A model generated the notes under the pieces. The model was not told the origin of the DNA. It saw only the letters and a list, made by a program, of their open reading frames with translations, and searched no databases. A stretch of DNA of 64,000 bases from Shinisaurus crocodilurus. Taxonomy: Eukaryota; Chordata; Lepidosauria; Squamata; Shinisauridae. Positions 1-9,656 of the stretch are shown piece by piece. The stretch spans positions 40,888,339 to 40,952,338 of the forward strand of contig CM037879.1 of NCBI GenBank assembly GCA_021292165.1, written 5' to 3'. The position numbers and the translations under genes are program-made. Position 1 is the first letter of the stretch. Each line of letters starts with the position of its first letter.

Positions 1-455
1 AAGATCTGAGAGTTTGGTAGCCTATGTGTGGAGACAGTTTTAAATTTCAGGGTGTTTGTTATTGTTCAGGCCTTGTGATGTGAGAATTTTCTCATCAATC
101 CTACTGCAAGCATGGATAGTCACAAGAGCAGCGTGCAGCTTCAAAAGAAGCAGCACGTGAAATCCCAGAGCCTGGCATGAGCGTGGGCACAGAGTTGAGC
201 AGCACCCAGTTGTAAAGGGAAAGACTGCAGCCTGACAGAAAGACTAAGTACACTAATTCAGCAGCTTCAAAGGTTGAGCTCAGCTGAAAGAAAACATAAA
301 TTCTAATACTTCTTTGAAGGCAATGTGGGGCAGGGTGGGGGGAAGAGACTTGCCTGAAAAAGAAAAGTTTAGAAGGATAAGTGAGCTTGCCGTTTTGCAT
401 GTCAGGAGCAGACATGGAATGATAAAGATGGAGGGAGCAATCCTATGGCCCATAG
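1..455. other. unassigned sequence
   Basis: I see no gene, repeat family or regulatory site here. The open frames on both strands are short, biased in composition and resemble no protein I know. Confidence 0.5.
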
Positions 456-620
456 CAGGGCCGGTGCTACCATTAGGCCAACTAGGCAGCTGCCTAGGGC
501 GCAGGGCTAAAGGGGGCGCCAGAAACGCCTTGAAAAAAAATACAGTGCTCTCAAGTGGGAAGGGGTCGCGCTAAATATCTGATCTTGCCTAGGGCACCAA
601 ACTGCCTTGCACCGGTCCTG
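456..620. mobile_element. hAT-type MITE with perfect 8-bp TSD
   Basis: The element starts CAGGGCCGGTGC and ends GCACCGGTCCTG, a near-perfect terminal inverted repeat. It is flanked on both sides by the identical 8-mer GCCCATAG (448-455 and 621-628). CAGGG-type ends with an 8-bp TSD are characteristic of hAT transposons. At 165 bp with no coding capacity it is a non-autonomous MITE. The internal text 'ctgcctagggcgc' is related to the other hAT MITEs at 7715, 14190 and 59080. Confidence 0.9.
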
Positions 621-2023
621 GCCCATAGACATTGCCTGAGGTGCCATAGGGTAGTGGGGATTCCCCCAGAGGTTGGAGATAGCACTCTGACCTCGGAAGT
701 GGGAGTTGGAGATCTGACACCCCCACACACACACAGATGGCATGAAAAGAATTGTGTTGGCTGGCCTCCGAGGTCAGAAAAGTGACCTCAGAGAGGGGGG
801 AAAGGGAGTGTTCCAGTGGACAGGCAGTAGAGGAGATGGGAGAGGCCAAGATACGAGCTATCCTGAACCTCTTCCAGCCTCTTTCTCTCCCCCTCCGAAG
901 CACCATTGTTAGACTGGGGAAAAAAGCCCGTCTAGTGAAAAACACACTGATTGGAGGACGGGGAGGCAAAGATCACCTCCGCCGCTCCTCATGCCCTGCC
1001 AGCTTCAGCCCAGCAGGGCATTGGATACATGGAAGTCTCTGAGTTCAGAGGTTTCCATCTCGCAAGGGCACAACCCATAGGATTGTGTCCTTAGTTGATT
1101 TTAGAAAACTCTCCTGTCATGGAAATATTTTCCCTACATTTAGAGTTCTTGCTCTAATCATGCGTAATTAAGAACTACAAGGTTTTCTTAATCGGCTGTG
1201 GCATGTTTGTTTATTTCTGTGAAGAACAGAGGCTAGACCAGAAATGTGTGGCACCCAAATAAGTTTTCTTTTGGCCTCAGACTGGCATCCATCTTCAAGA
1301 AAAACATCAAACACAGGAGCATGCTCAGTCTTATTTGGCTAAACAATTATTCCAACTTTTGGGCACTAGGTGGCAACAAACATGAGACATTTGAAACATT
1401 ACAATTTCCATCCTTCAGAGATTTTCATATTATTTTGCTGCTTTATTTTTAGTGCCAAGCAAGAGAACACAGAAGATCACTGAAAATTCTTGTTACTGCT
1501 ACAGTAGTTGTTGTGTTAGGGCAGGGACCTTAAATGAGGCTATTCAGAAACCTAACTGGAAAAGCACTTGCAATATGTTGTGTGTGTAGGGTGCACTGAT
1601 GACTAAAGCATATAGTAAGTAATGTGCTAATGGCCACAGGCAACATTGGGACAAGCCCCCGCAGCATGAGCACTGTGGCTGCCCTTAAAAATGACTTCAA
1701 AAGATACAACACGATCATGAAATCATCACAATGATGCTTCTGAAAAACATCTTCATTATCCCTGGGGGTGTGGGAGTGGGGAATAGTGATATCAAACCAC
1801 AGCTACAAATCAGAGCATTAAAATAAAATTCTACCTTTCTACTGGAGAAAGTCATATACGCTATAATGCTATATCAGGGCTGGTTGGATCTCCAGGGCTC
1901 AGCCAGGAAATTCAAGGCCAGCCTGACACCAGGACCTAAGATGGTGAACCACCAAAAATGGTGTGAGCTCAGGCTTCAGAGACCTCTTTAGGTGCAGAAG
2001 GGTACAGCAGTGTGCAACATCAG
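621..2023. other. unassigned sequence
   Basis: No recognisable gene or repeat family. There is a short CA run near 721-735, and the dyad 'cctccgaggtcag'/'tgacctcagag' near 765-795. Nothing supports an exon. Confidence 0.45.
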
Positions 2024-2197
2024 TGTGATGTTATGTTATTTAGGGTTAAATATACAGTGTATATGTGGTAAGTATAAGCATATATTCCTGCTATATCTCT
2101 GTGTTGTGCCGGGTAATTGAGAAATGATGGGCAGGAAGAATGGAATTTGCATATGTAAGATAATTGGCTGAGAGAGTGGGGGGGGTAGAGCCTGTGT

Positions 2198-2205
2198 TAT
2201 ATAAA
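2198..2205 (+). promoter_or_regulatory. TATA box of the solo LTR
   Basis: The sequence TATATAAA sits about 175 bp into the LTR in a GC-richer context, where an LTR promoter is expected. Whether it still drives transcription cannot be judged. Confidence 0.6.
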
Positions 2206-2495
2206 CAGTGGGCGGTGCTATTTAAGGGGTGTGCAGGAGTGTATGTGTAAGTGTATGTGTATGTGTAGAAGAGGGAGTGCTGGAGTGTGTGAAGTGCTGT
2301 TTGGGAGTCTGTGAAGCTGACTGGAGAGAGTTGAGAGATTATATTAGAATTGTTAAGTGATTAGCTACTGAGTGAAGGGATTGATATTGGGAACAGTTGT
2401 TGAGGGAGGATTGATACTAGCATAAGATAGTACATTGCTTAGAATTAACTGAAACTTACACATGAAACTTATTTCCAGAACTTGTTTTGTTTTAA

Positions 2496-2501
2496 AATAA
2501 A
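2496..2501 (+). terminator. polyadenylation signal of the solo LTR
   Basis: AATAAA lies about 290 bp downstream of the TATA box, followed by a TG-rich stretch ('cctgtgtggg'). This is the normal poly(A) layout at the R/U5 boundary. Confidence 0.6.
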
Positions 2502-2703
2502 CTTTTAAACAGCCTGTGTGGGAAGCTGTGCTTATTGTACTGGTCAAAGAGGTATTAGGGTTTAGACATCCCAAAGTCAGTGTGAGAGGTTTAAGGGTAA
2601 GGGTTAGAGGAAAAGAAGCCCCCAACCTTATGGAAGTGCACCCAGAGATCCCAATAAGGAGGGCAAGCTTGAGGCCCTATGAGGGGTGGGGTGTGACAAT
2701 CAG

Positions 2704-5318
2704 CCCCTGTGATTGGCAGCCTGTATGGGACCTCTTGATTGACCAGGCTTCAACAAAGCAGTACGTTCTGCTTCCTGTACTTCAATGTACTGGACTATTA
2801 TTTCGCCTCCTATGGGTGGCAACTGATTGGAAAGAAAATGGGCATGACTGATCAGGTATTTTTTAATTTTTTATTTTAAGCTAGTTTCCAGAAAATCATG
2901 GACAATGCCATTTTTATAAACTCCTTAAGCTCCCTACCCTCCACTTTTGATAGGACATTTTACCTGAACAGGCAGCTTTTGCTCTTGGCTCCTTTTGATG
3001 AAATCATCAAAAACTGCTAAGCTTCATCCCCAGGAATGGTCCAGGCTCCATCACTTTACCCAGAAGTCTCTGCTCCTACTCTTCATGTAGCAATCAGAAT
3101 TATTTATTTCAAGAGTTGGCAACCATACCTGTATGTGACACAGGGTTTGTGAGATATACAGACAGGTCATGTTTTGGGGATATGGAAAATGGTTATGTGT
3201 GTCCACATGGTAAGAATCAGTCACCAGAATCAGCAGAGAAGAATGAACATGAGTTTGCTGGTAAAATGTTAAGAACCACTACAAAACAAAAAACTTAAAC
3301 TAAATCTGCCAATGGTCAAAGGCAAATGGGAGACACTTTTTGCTATTAATTGTGATATTATTTCTCAGCCGCAAATTTTAATGGTTTGCTGTTGTTTTCA
3401 TTGATGATCTTATTTAACTGTTGTGCTGTCTACTTTTAAATGCTGCATTTTTTCTAATTATTTCTATCTTGCCTTTTTTATTGTAGGTTTTTGCCCTTTT
3501 ATGGTATATTTATGCTACTGCTGAATACTAACTAGGCATGTATGTTTTAATATTCATTTTGGGTTTTGTTTTTGTTTTTGTATTTTTTAGTATTTCATTT
3601 AATATACTAAATAGTATTTAGTATTTCAACACAGGAACCTTTATGGTGAAGGATGACTCATAAAGATTATGAATAAACAAGAAAATAATGTTGAAAGTAT
3701 GGCGGCCAACTGGCTGGTATTCTAGGTGCCCATTTGTATTTTTCTTTCAGTTCAGTACCAATGTGGGTGTTTTTCTTTGTCTATTTGCTGAACTACCAGC
3801 AAGCTGACCTGACAAAATTATCTAGGCCTCATGCCCTGAGCCACACAAATTGCCAGGTTCCATCACCAGATCTACGAAAACACTCCAGACTCTGCTTCTA
3901 ACCTTCTAAAAGGTCACTAAGCTCAGCTCCTTAGTCAAAACTGACTACTAAATCCACCTGAGGACCCACTCTGGTTCTACCCATTGACCAGGCATTTTTT
4001 AAACCACAGGTTGGTAGGATAGCAATGTCTCCTCTTTTACAGAGAACAGTCCTCTATTTGAAGGGCTGCCAGAGGACTGTCCTTTCTTTTGCAGGTGTAC
4101 TCTGTTTGAAGGGCTGTCCAGTACAAGTCCAGTATAAAGATTAAAAAAACCATCAGAAAGAAGAGCTGGGCCTTGAAGTTGCCCATCAACAGTACCTGGA
4201 CAGCAAACTGAGCAAGGCATACAGGTCACCTGATCACAGTCAATGCCACCTGGTCACAGTCTTCTACACTATGGTGGGATATACTATATTTTTATTTAAA
4301 TTGCTATAATTATTTCTAAATTTGCATCTATACATATAAAGTAGCATCTGCCAATTTTATACAAATCATTGTCCTTTTTGTCCTCTTCTTTGGTAACTCA
4401 TAAGTGGCCACCCTTCAGGTAGGCAATCCTAGTTGAAGAAGAGGACTTATGATTTGGACATGGTAATCTGTTCTGCCTCATGAAACTTTATTGGTTGAAG
4501 GACAAAGCATAACGGGGAAGATTTTGTTTGGTAGCAACATGCTCACATGTATATACAAAGGCATGATAATATATGTAGCTTGATCTGTGAACATTCATGC
4601 ATAATCACAGTTTTAAAGGACCTGTGAAATCAAAGAGCCCTAAAAAGCCATAATAAGATTTTGTCCACACTAGGCAGACTGGAACTGCAATTGTGTTCTG
4701 TGAACACCGATCAGGTCACAAAACCCACAAGACTGGCACCAGTGGTGTAGTGGTAAATTCTGAAGTGCAGGCGCTCATCCTGACAGTCCCTATAGCCACT
4801 CCCCAAAGATGAGGCCAAAATTACAGGCAGCTGTATTGATCCATATCAGCAAACCAGTTCTAGGAGTTTTCATCTTGCTAGGAGCAGGTCTTTCGTAAAA
4901 CTAATGGGTCTTAATTGCTCATTCAAGACCAAGGTGCCCCAAAATACTTCACATTACAATAAGGAACAATATATTGTTGATGGGAAAATTCATTCCCCCC
5001 CTCCCCAGCTGCCTGTGAGGATTACAGCTAAGCTCAGAGCAGCAGGGATCCTGAGGGCTGGTGGCAGATGATGTCAGCTTTCCTGCTAATGAAAAGTGCC
5101 AATGTTGTGTCCCTGTGAGCCCTGGTTCCACTACGCCATTGAGTGGCATGCAGAAACCACTGGGAGTCAATGATCTGAAGTTATCTGGATGCCCTTTGAA
5201 AAGGTGAATGAACAAAGGATGTTCAGTTTTAGAGAAAAGGACTTGCTTGGAAGCACCTAGAATTCACTACAACTTCTGATGTGTCAACATATTTCAGGGG
5301 TGAATCAGAAAATAGGTC
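2704..5318. other. unassigned sequence
   Basis: AT-rich and without a recognisable gene. At 3590-3630 there is a small T/A-rich dyad ('actaaatagtatttagt'). At 4739-4805 the text 'cagtggtgtagtgg' plus 'ccctatagccactcccc' resembles a dispersed reptilian repeat, but I cannot define its ends. I see nothing else. Confidence 0.4.
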
Positions 5319-5397
5319 TGCAGTCCTATACACACTTACCTGGGAGCAAGCTTCACTCTACTAAATGGGGCTCTGAGTAGACATGCATAAGACTGTG
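5319..5397 (+). mobile_element. short hairpin MITE ('tgcaatcctatac' family)
   Basis: The ends are inverted copies of each other ('tgcagtcctata' and 'catgcataagactgtg'), with 'tgggagcaag' and 'ctctgagtag' inside. Close relatives occur at 15743, 32698, 37887 and 44307. It is non-coding and folds into an imperfect hairpin. The superfamily is uncertain; no clean TSD is visible here. Confidence 0.6.
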
Positions 5398-5974
5398 GTA
5401 AAAGTGATGCAGGCCACAGTCCTGCCAAATAAGTGGTTCACGGCTCACTTCTTTCATTCCATTGTGGGACAGGTGATCATGTAAAGAAGAGCAGGAGTGA
5501 GCTCACAATTCTATAAAGCAACAACACAGTGATCTGTTCATAACTCAAGGTAATCAGTAAATGCACTGAAACTCCCTGGAATGCCTTGTTTGTGCAGACA
5601 TAGATTGCCCTATCTCAAGATGAAAACCCTTGAGGTAACCAACACTGAATCCTGACTGTGTGAACAACTCCCTGCCTTCCCCCTCACAGATAATCTCCTC
5701 TTAAAGTGGGAATTGTATGTCTTGCCTTCAAGGGAACAGCATGGCACCAGTTTCTATAGATTGTGACACTGTAATGGCAGGCTGGTGGCACTGATAAATA
5801 GCCGTTTTGGCACACAGCATGCAAAAACGCTTGAAGAAACTAGTTCAGTTGCCCCTGAAGAAGAAGAATGAGACTCAGAATGCACTGGGCCTTAATAAGC
5901 CATTTCAAGTGTATCTTCGTTCATGACCATTCCTAGGCTAGAGAATTCTGCTTTCAACTTCACTGAAGCTATGC
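5398..5974. other. unassigned sequence
   Basis: No gene or repeat family recognised. Confidence 0.4.
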
Positions 5975-5994
5975 CAGGGATGTTGAAGAGTCCT

Positions 5995-6110
5995 TGGTCA
6001 CGAGTCGAGTCACGAGTCTTTGGACCCGAGTCTCGAGTCCGAGTCTGAGTCCTTGGTCCAAAATGGTGACTCACGAGTCACGAGTCACTCCCAAAGCTGA
6101 CTCCACGAGT
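5995..6110. repeat. GAGTC-rich subterminal repeat of the hAT element
   Basis: Many copies of GAGTC, ACGAGTC and CGAGTC lie in one cluster just inside the left end of the hAT element. A matching cluster is at 6838-6957 and a third at 21531-21660 in the second copy. A role in transposase binding is inferred from hAT biology, not shown. Confidence 0.7.
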
Positions 6111-6471
6111 CCCTATTAAAATCAATGGGGTTTTCCCCCAACAAAATAAGGCTACTTCAGATGTGTGGTTTAAATAAATTCTAGGCACAAGTGTGCCTTT
6201 TTATTTCAAAACTCTGCAACTGATTTTGGCAAGAACAGACCAGGCAGAAAAACCCAAAATAACCAGGCAGGCAGAGGAGGCAGGGAACCCCAAAGCAGGC
6301 AGGCAGAGGCCTTTGTCTTGGACAATTCAACTGTTGAACTGGTCAAGAAGAGACCAGGCAGGCAGAGGAGGCTGGGAACCCCAGACAGGCAGGCAGAGGC
6401 AGCCAAACCCAAAATGTCTGAAAGGTTGCATTTTAGAAAAATGATTTTAAAAAATAAACTTGCTGTACTTC

Positions 6472-6756
6472 CTACAACTTATCCATGTTGCATTTGAGGA
6501 ACACGATTTTTTCTAAATGTTTGGCCCCCATTCTGGAACGGTGAGATCTCATCACAATCCCACCCTCACTGAACACCCGCTCCACTGGTGATGAACTTGC
6601 TGGAACCAGAAACACACTCAGAGCAGCCACACAGAGTAATCTCAGGTCCTTCTTCTGCCTCTCCCAAGTACGCAACACATCCATCAAAATAAATCTTGAC
6701 ACACTGTTGGGGCTGCACTCCTGGTAGCCGTCCATAGTGGCCGAGGAGCGGCACAC
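6472..6756 (-). pseudogene. hAT transposase C-terminal (dimerisation) fragment
   Basis: The minus frame gives about 94 residues containing S-x-ERVFS-x-GG, RSRM and E-x-x-VFLK-x-N, the hallmark pattern of the hAT family C-terminal dimerisation domain. Full hAT transposases are about 600 residues or more with an N-terminal BED zinc finger and a DDE catalytic core; all of that is missing, so it cannot catalyse transposition. It lies inside the hAT element at 5975-6963 and was presumably its own relic coding region. The stretch 'LLCVAALSVFLVPASSSPVERVFS' region is nearly the same in the copy at 21732-21962. Confidence 0.85.
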
Positions 6757-6971
6757 CTCGCTTCCATGCGCTCTTTGCTGGTAATCACGCTCCTCTCCAC
6801 TCCTTCTGGCACAGCCCAGGGATGTTGAAGAGTCCTTGGTCTCAAGTCCCGAGTCGAGTCTCGAGTCCCATTAAAAATATTGGGACTCAAGTCCGAGTCG
6901 AGTCAGAGGGGGGACCCAGTCCGACTCACGAGTCGAGTCCTCGAGTCCGAGTCCCCATCCCTGAGCTATGC

Positions 6972-7545
6972 TTCCTCCCACTACATTTAACTACAGAATA
7001 GCATCATGTTAAAAGGCTGAGTTGTTCCTTTCCAGTGGATTCTTTTTGCCCTAATAACCCAAACATTCAAAAACTTCAAGAATTTGAAGCAACATAGGAG
7101 ACTTGAGATGAAATCCTCAGATGGAAAAGGCTGTTTTAGTTGAGTTCATCTGAAGCTATTCCAACACTGTATTTATTTATTTATTTATTGGCATTATTAG
7201 AAAATTGGTTGTTTGTTTCAAAAACAAAAAGCCAGAATATCCCAATCTCTTGAGAATGCAGAAATTATGAAATATATTTGCATCCTAAAACCTGCACCCT
7301 CAGGTTAGTCTCAATTATACTCTTTTCCCCAAGCTACCCTTGACAGCAGACAGGGAAAGGCCCAGCAGGCACAGTGGAGAGAGCCCAGTAAGCAGCACGA
7401 CCCCTTGAAAGAGCTAACAGACCAGTTGGCAATCCTGACTTTATTGCCTAAGCAGTGGAGCATGGCTCTGCCTGGCTAGAGACCAGGACATCTCACAAGA
7501 GGGGAGGAGCCTCACACCAAACTGTGCTACTTAAGCAGAATATTG
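6972..7545. other. unassigned sequence
   Basis: No gene recognised. A short (TTTA)n run lies at 7170-7190. Confidence 0.4.
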
Positions 7546-7602
7546 CCGGTCAGATGGGCGATTAATAAATGTAAATAAATAAAATAAATAAATAAATAAA
7601 AA
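7546..7602 (+). mobile_element. L2-like LINE 3' tail fragment
   Basis: 'gccggtcagatgggcg' followed by 'attaataaatgtaaataaa' repeats matches the extreme 3' end of the L2-like LINEs at 25960-26017 and 37650-37700. Only the tail is present. Confidence 0.55.
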
Positions 7603-7714
7603 TATATGGCAGAAGGGAGTAGGAGGCCAAAGCAGCAGCATCTCGTGCCTTTTCTCCATCATTTGGAGCTAAGGCTCAATAGGAAGAGGACATGGGTGGA
7701 TATTAACCCTCTCT

Positions 7715-7994
7715 CAGGGCCAGCCCTACCATGAGGCAAAGTGAGGCGGTTGCCTCAAGTGGCAGATGCTAGGAAGTGGCAGCAAGGTGTTGGAGGACAG
7801 AGCTGTGGACCACACGCCCTGCCCTCTGTCCTCTAAGCTAGCCTGCTGCCTTCAGGTGTGGTGGAGGATGATGTCCCATTGCTAGTGTTGAAGAAAGATT
7901 CAACTGACAGTCCCATCAGCTTTTGTATGTGGAATGGGAGGGGAAGCCATCTTATCCTTCACCTTAGGCAGCGAAATGTCTTGGGCTGGCCCTG
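7715..7994. mobile_element. hAT-type MITE
   Basis: Starts CAGGGCCAGCCCTACC and ends GGGCTGGCCCTG, forming a terminal inverted repeat. The interior ('gaggcggttgcctcaag') matches the MITE family of 14190 and 59080. The flanking 8-mers (CCCTCTCT and TTCTCTCC) agree at only 5 of 8 positions, so the TSD is decayed or the ends have shifted. Non-coding; 280 bp. Confidence 0.75.
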
Positions 7995-9177
7995 TTCTCT
8001 CCCCTCCACATCTAAGATTATGGGAGCAGTTGGAGGATTATGAGGGAGGGCAGATGAGACAGGTGGTAGATGTTCCAATCCTGATTGCCAGGTGCCACAC
8101 CAAGCATGTAGAATGGTAGGTCATAGGAAAATCTAATTCCCATCAGTTTTGTAAAACCTTCATCTTAGGCTACAACTATAGGTAATTAGTTTCAGAGCAC
8201 CATGGAACTAAGAACCATACCTTAAGTCACTGTTTTTCATATGGCCAGGAGAACAAACATTTGGACAACCACCATGACCGGTATTAATAAACATGAGAGT
8301 GCCACAGCTAGTGTTATTCTGCAGAAATGAATGAATGAATGAATACACCATAAGCAGTTTATTCTTCTCACATAATTTCTTCTCAGTGACATTATTGAAC
8401 AGGCTGTTGAAAACAAACATCGTTAAATGAGAAAAGAAGAGCGGGTGCCTGCTTAATTCCCAACTGCAACGTTTTCCCAGTGACGAATGCTCCCTAAATG
8501 GATTTAGCTTTTTGAAAAGAAGTCAGAGAGAAATTTGATGTGGCCCCCTGACCCCTGGTAAGCACATGTATCTTCACCTGTCACATAACACACTGGCACT
8601 TGCTTACTTTTCTGCAAAGACTATTGATTTTGCTTATTGGCTGCAGGCTAGTCCATAAAGAACAAATTACAAAGTCAGAGGTCTACAGTTAGCAATTGCT
8701 TGCATGATAACAGGGAACTCAGCACTATTTGCACCATGTGGTATTCACATGCTTACAAATGCAGGCAAACCGAAAGCACAGGCCAGCAGTGTAATGGCTT
8801 CTGTTTTATCAAATAAACTGAGTACGCCCTCTCTTGCTCTCTCACCCCAAGTAAACTGGATGGATTTTGGCTTAATTGGTGGCCATAGATTAAACAAAAT
8901 TATTTTATGAAATATATGTATAAAATAGGAAAGAAGATTATATGGGGGCGGGGGTGTTTGGCTAGCTTAGATGAATTCAAATAATGTTTGTCTTTTGTTA
9001 GTAGAATTTTGTACAACTATAGTTGTATTTGATGTTACATTCTGATATACAATACCCAGTGGAAAGCTCTGTGTACCCTATGCCTTGGATTCAGTGAAGA
9101 ATGGTTAATTTTGCACTCACCCTTTACATAATATGTGAATACTGGCCTGGTACTAGTATAAGACTTAGAAGACTTAG
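7995..9177. other. unassigned sequence
   Basis: No gene or known repeat recognised apart from a short (GAAT)n run at 8325-8343. Confidence 0.4.
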
Positions 9178-9226
9178 ATGTATAAAGAGGAAGAGGAAGA
9201 AGAAGAGGAAGAGGAAGAAGAAGTGG
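9178..9226 (+). repeat. purine-rich (AAGAGG)n simple repeat
   Basis: Repeated AAGAGGAAG units give a polypurine tract of about 49 bp. The Lys/Arg-rich peptide it encodes is a composition artefact. Confidence 0.9.
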
Positions 9227-9585
9227 TGCTCATGTCTGAGTATTTTGTACAGTTGTATGCCTAGTCTCTTTCCAGCCCTTATTATGAATGTGTGGAGGCT
9301 AGGAGCGCACAGTCCTCCTTGGCTTCCTCCACACTTTCATATGACATCTGGACAGGGCCCTTGTGTAGGGTCTACTCCATCCAATGGATGAAATAGTAAT
9401 GGTGCATGTACATGCGTGTGTAAACACACAGAGAAAGATTGTGGATTATGTGGAGGAAAAAAATGAATTAAGCCCTAAAGAGTTCAGGAAAAAACAGTAC
9501 ACAGTAAAACAGTACATGATTCACATTGTTTGTATGTCAAAACATAAACATTAATGTTTGTGGTAACTTCATTGGGATCAAATAT

Positions 9586-9656
9586 TTTTCTATCTTTTTT
9601 TTTGTCTCTGTCTATCTGTCTGTCTGTCTATATATCTATCATCAATCTATCTACTA
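9586..9656 (+). repeat. interrupted (TCTG/TCTA)n microsatellite
   Basis: A poly-T start is followed by TCTG and TCTA tetramers with several interruptions, a typical decayed tetranucleotide repeat. Confidence 0.85.

Larger units (their letters stand above)
2024..2698 (+). mobile_element. solo LTR of an LTR retrotransposon
   Basis: A 675-bp segment begins TGTGATG and ends GTGTGACA, so it has the TG...CA ends of an LTR. It is bracketed by the 5-bp direct repeat ATCAG (2019-2023 and 2699-2703). A TATA box (2198-2205) and an AATAAA signal (2496-2501) lie in the order and spacing expected of U3-R-U5. No internal gag/pol sequence or second LTR is present, so this is a solo LTR, most simply left by LTR-LTR recombination. 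The 5-bp TSD fits Gypsy or some endogenous retrovirus groups; I cannot decide which without a library search. Confidence 0.82.
5975..6963 (-). mobile_element. non-autonomous hAT element with transposase remnant
   Basis: A 989-bp insertion with CAGGGATG ends (CAGGGATGTTGAAG on the left, CAGGGATGGGGACTCGG read from the right) and a perfect 8-bp TSD, AGCTATGC (5967-5974 and 6964-6971). Both subterminal regions (about 5995-6110 and 6838-6957) are packed with GAGTC/GACTC/CTCGAG motifs, as hAT subterminal transposase-binding repeats often are. The minus-strand interior keeps only the C-terminal end of a hAT transposase. The sequence at 6140-6430 holds 'aggcaggcagaggaggc' repeats with no known function. 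A partial second copy lies at 21525-21962. Confidence 0.88.

Noticed and set aside
2580..2612. 'aagggtaagggttag' as interstitial telomere repeat
   Set aside because: Only two or three imperfect units, inside the solo LTR.
5995..6110. GAGTC array as CRISPR or satellite
   Set aside because: Units are irregular with no spacers, and the array lies within the borders of a hAT element flanked by an exact TSD.
9101..9391. Lys/Arg-rich open frame
   Set aside because: Produced by the purine-rich AAGAGG repeat at 9178-9226.
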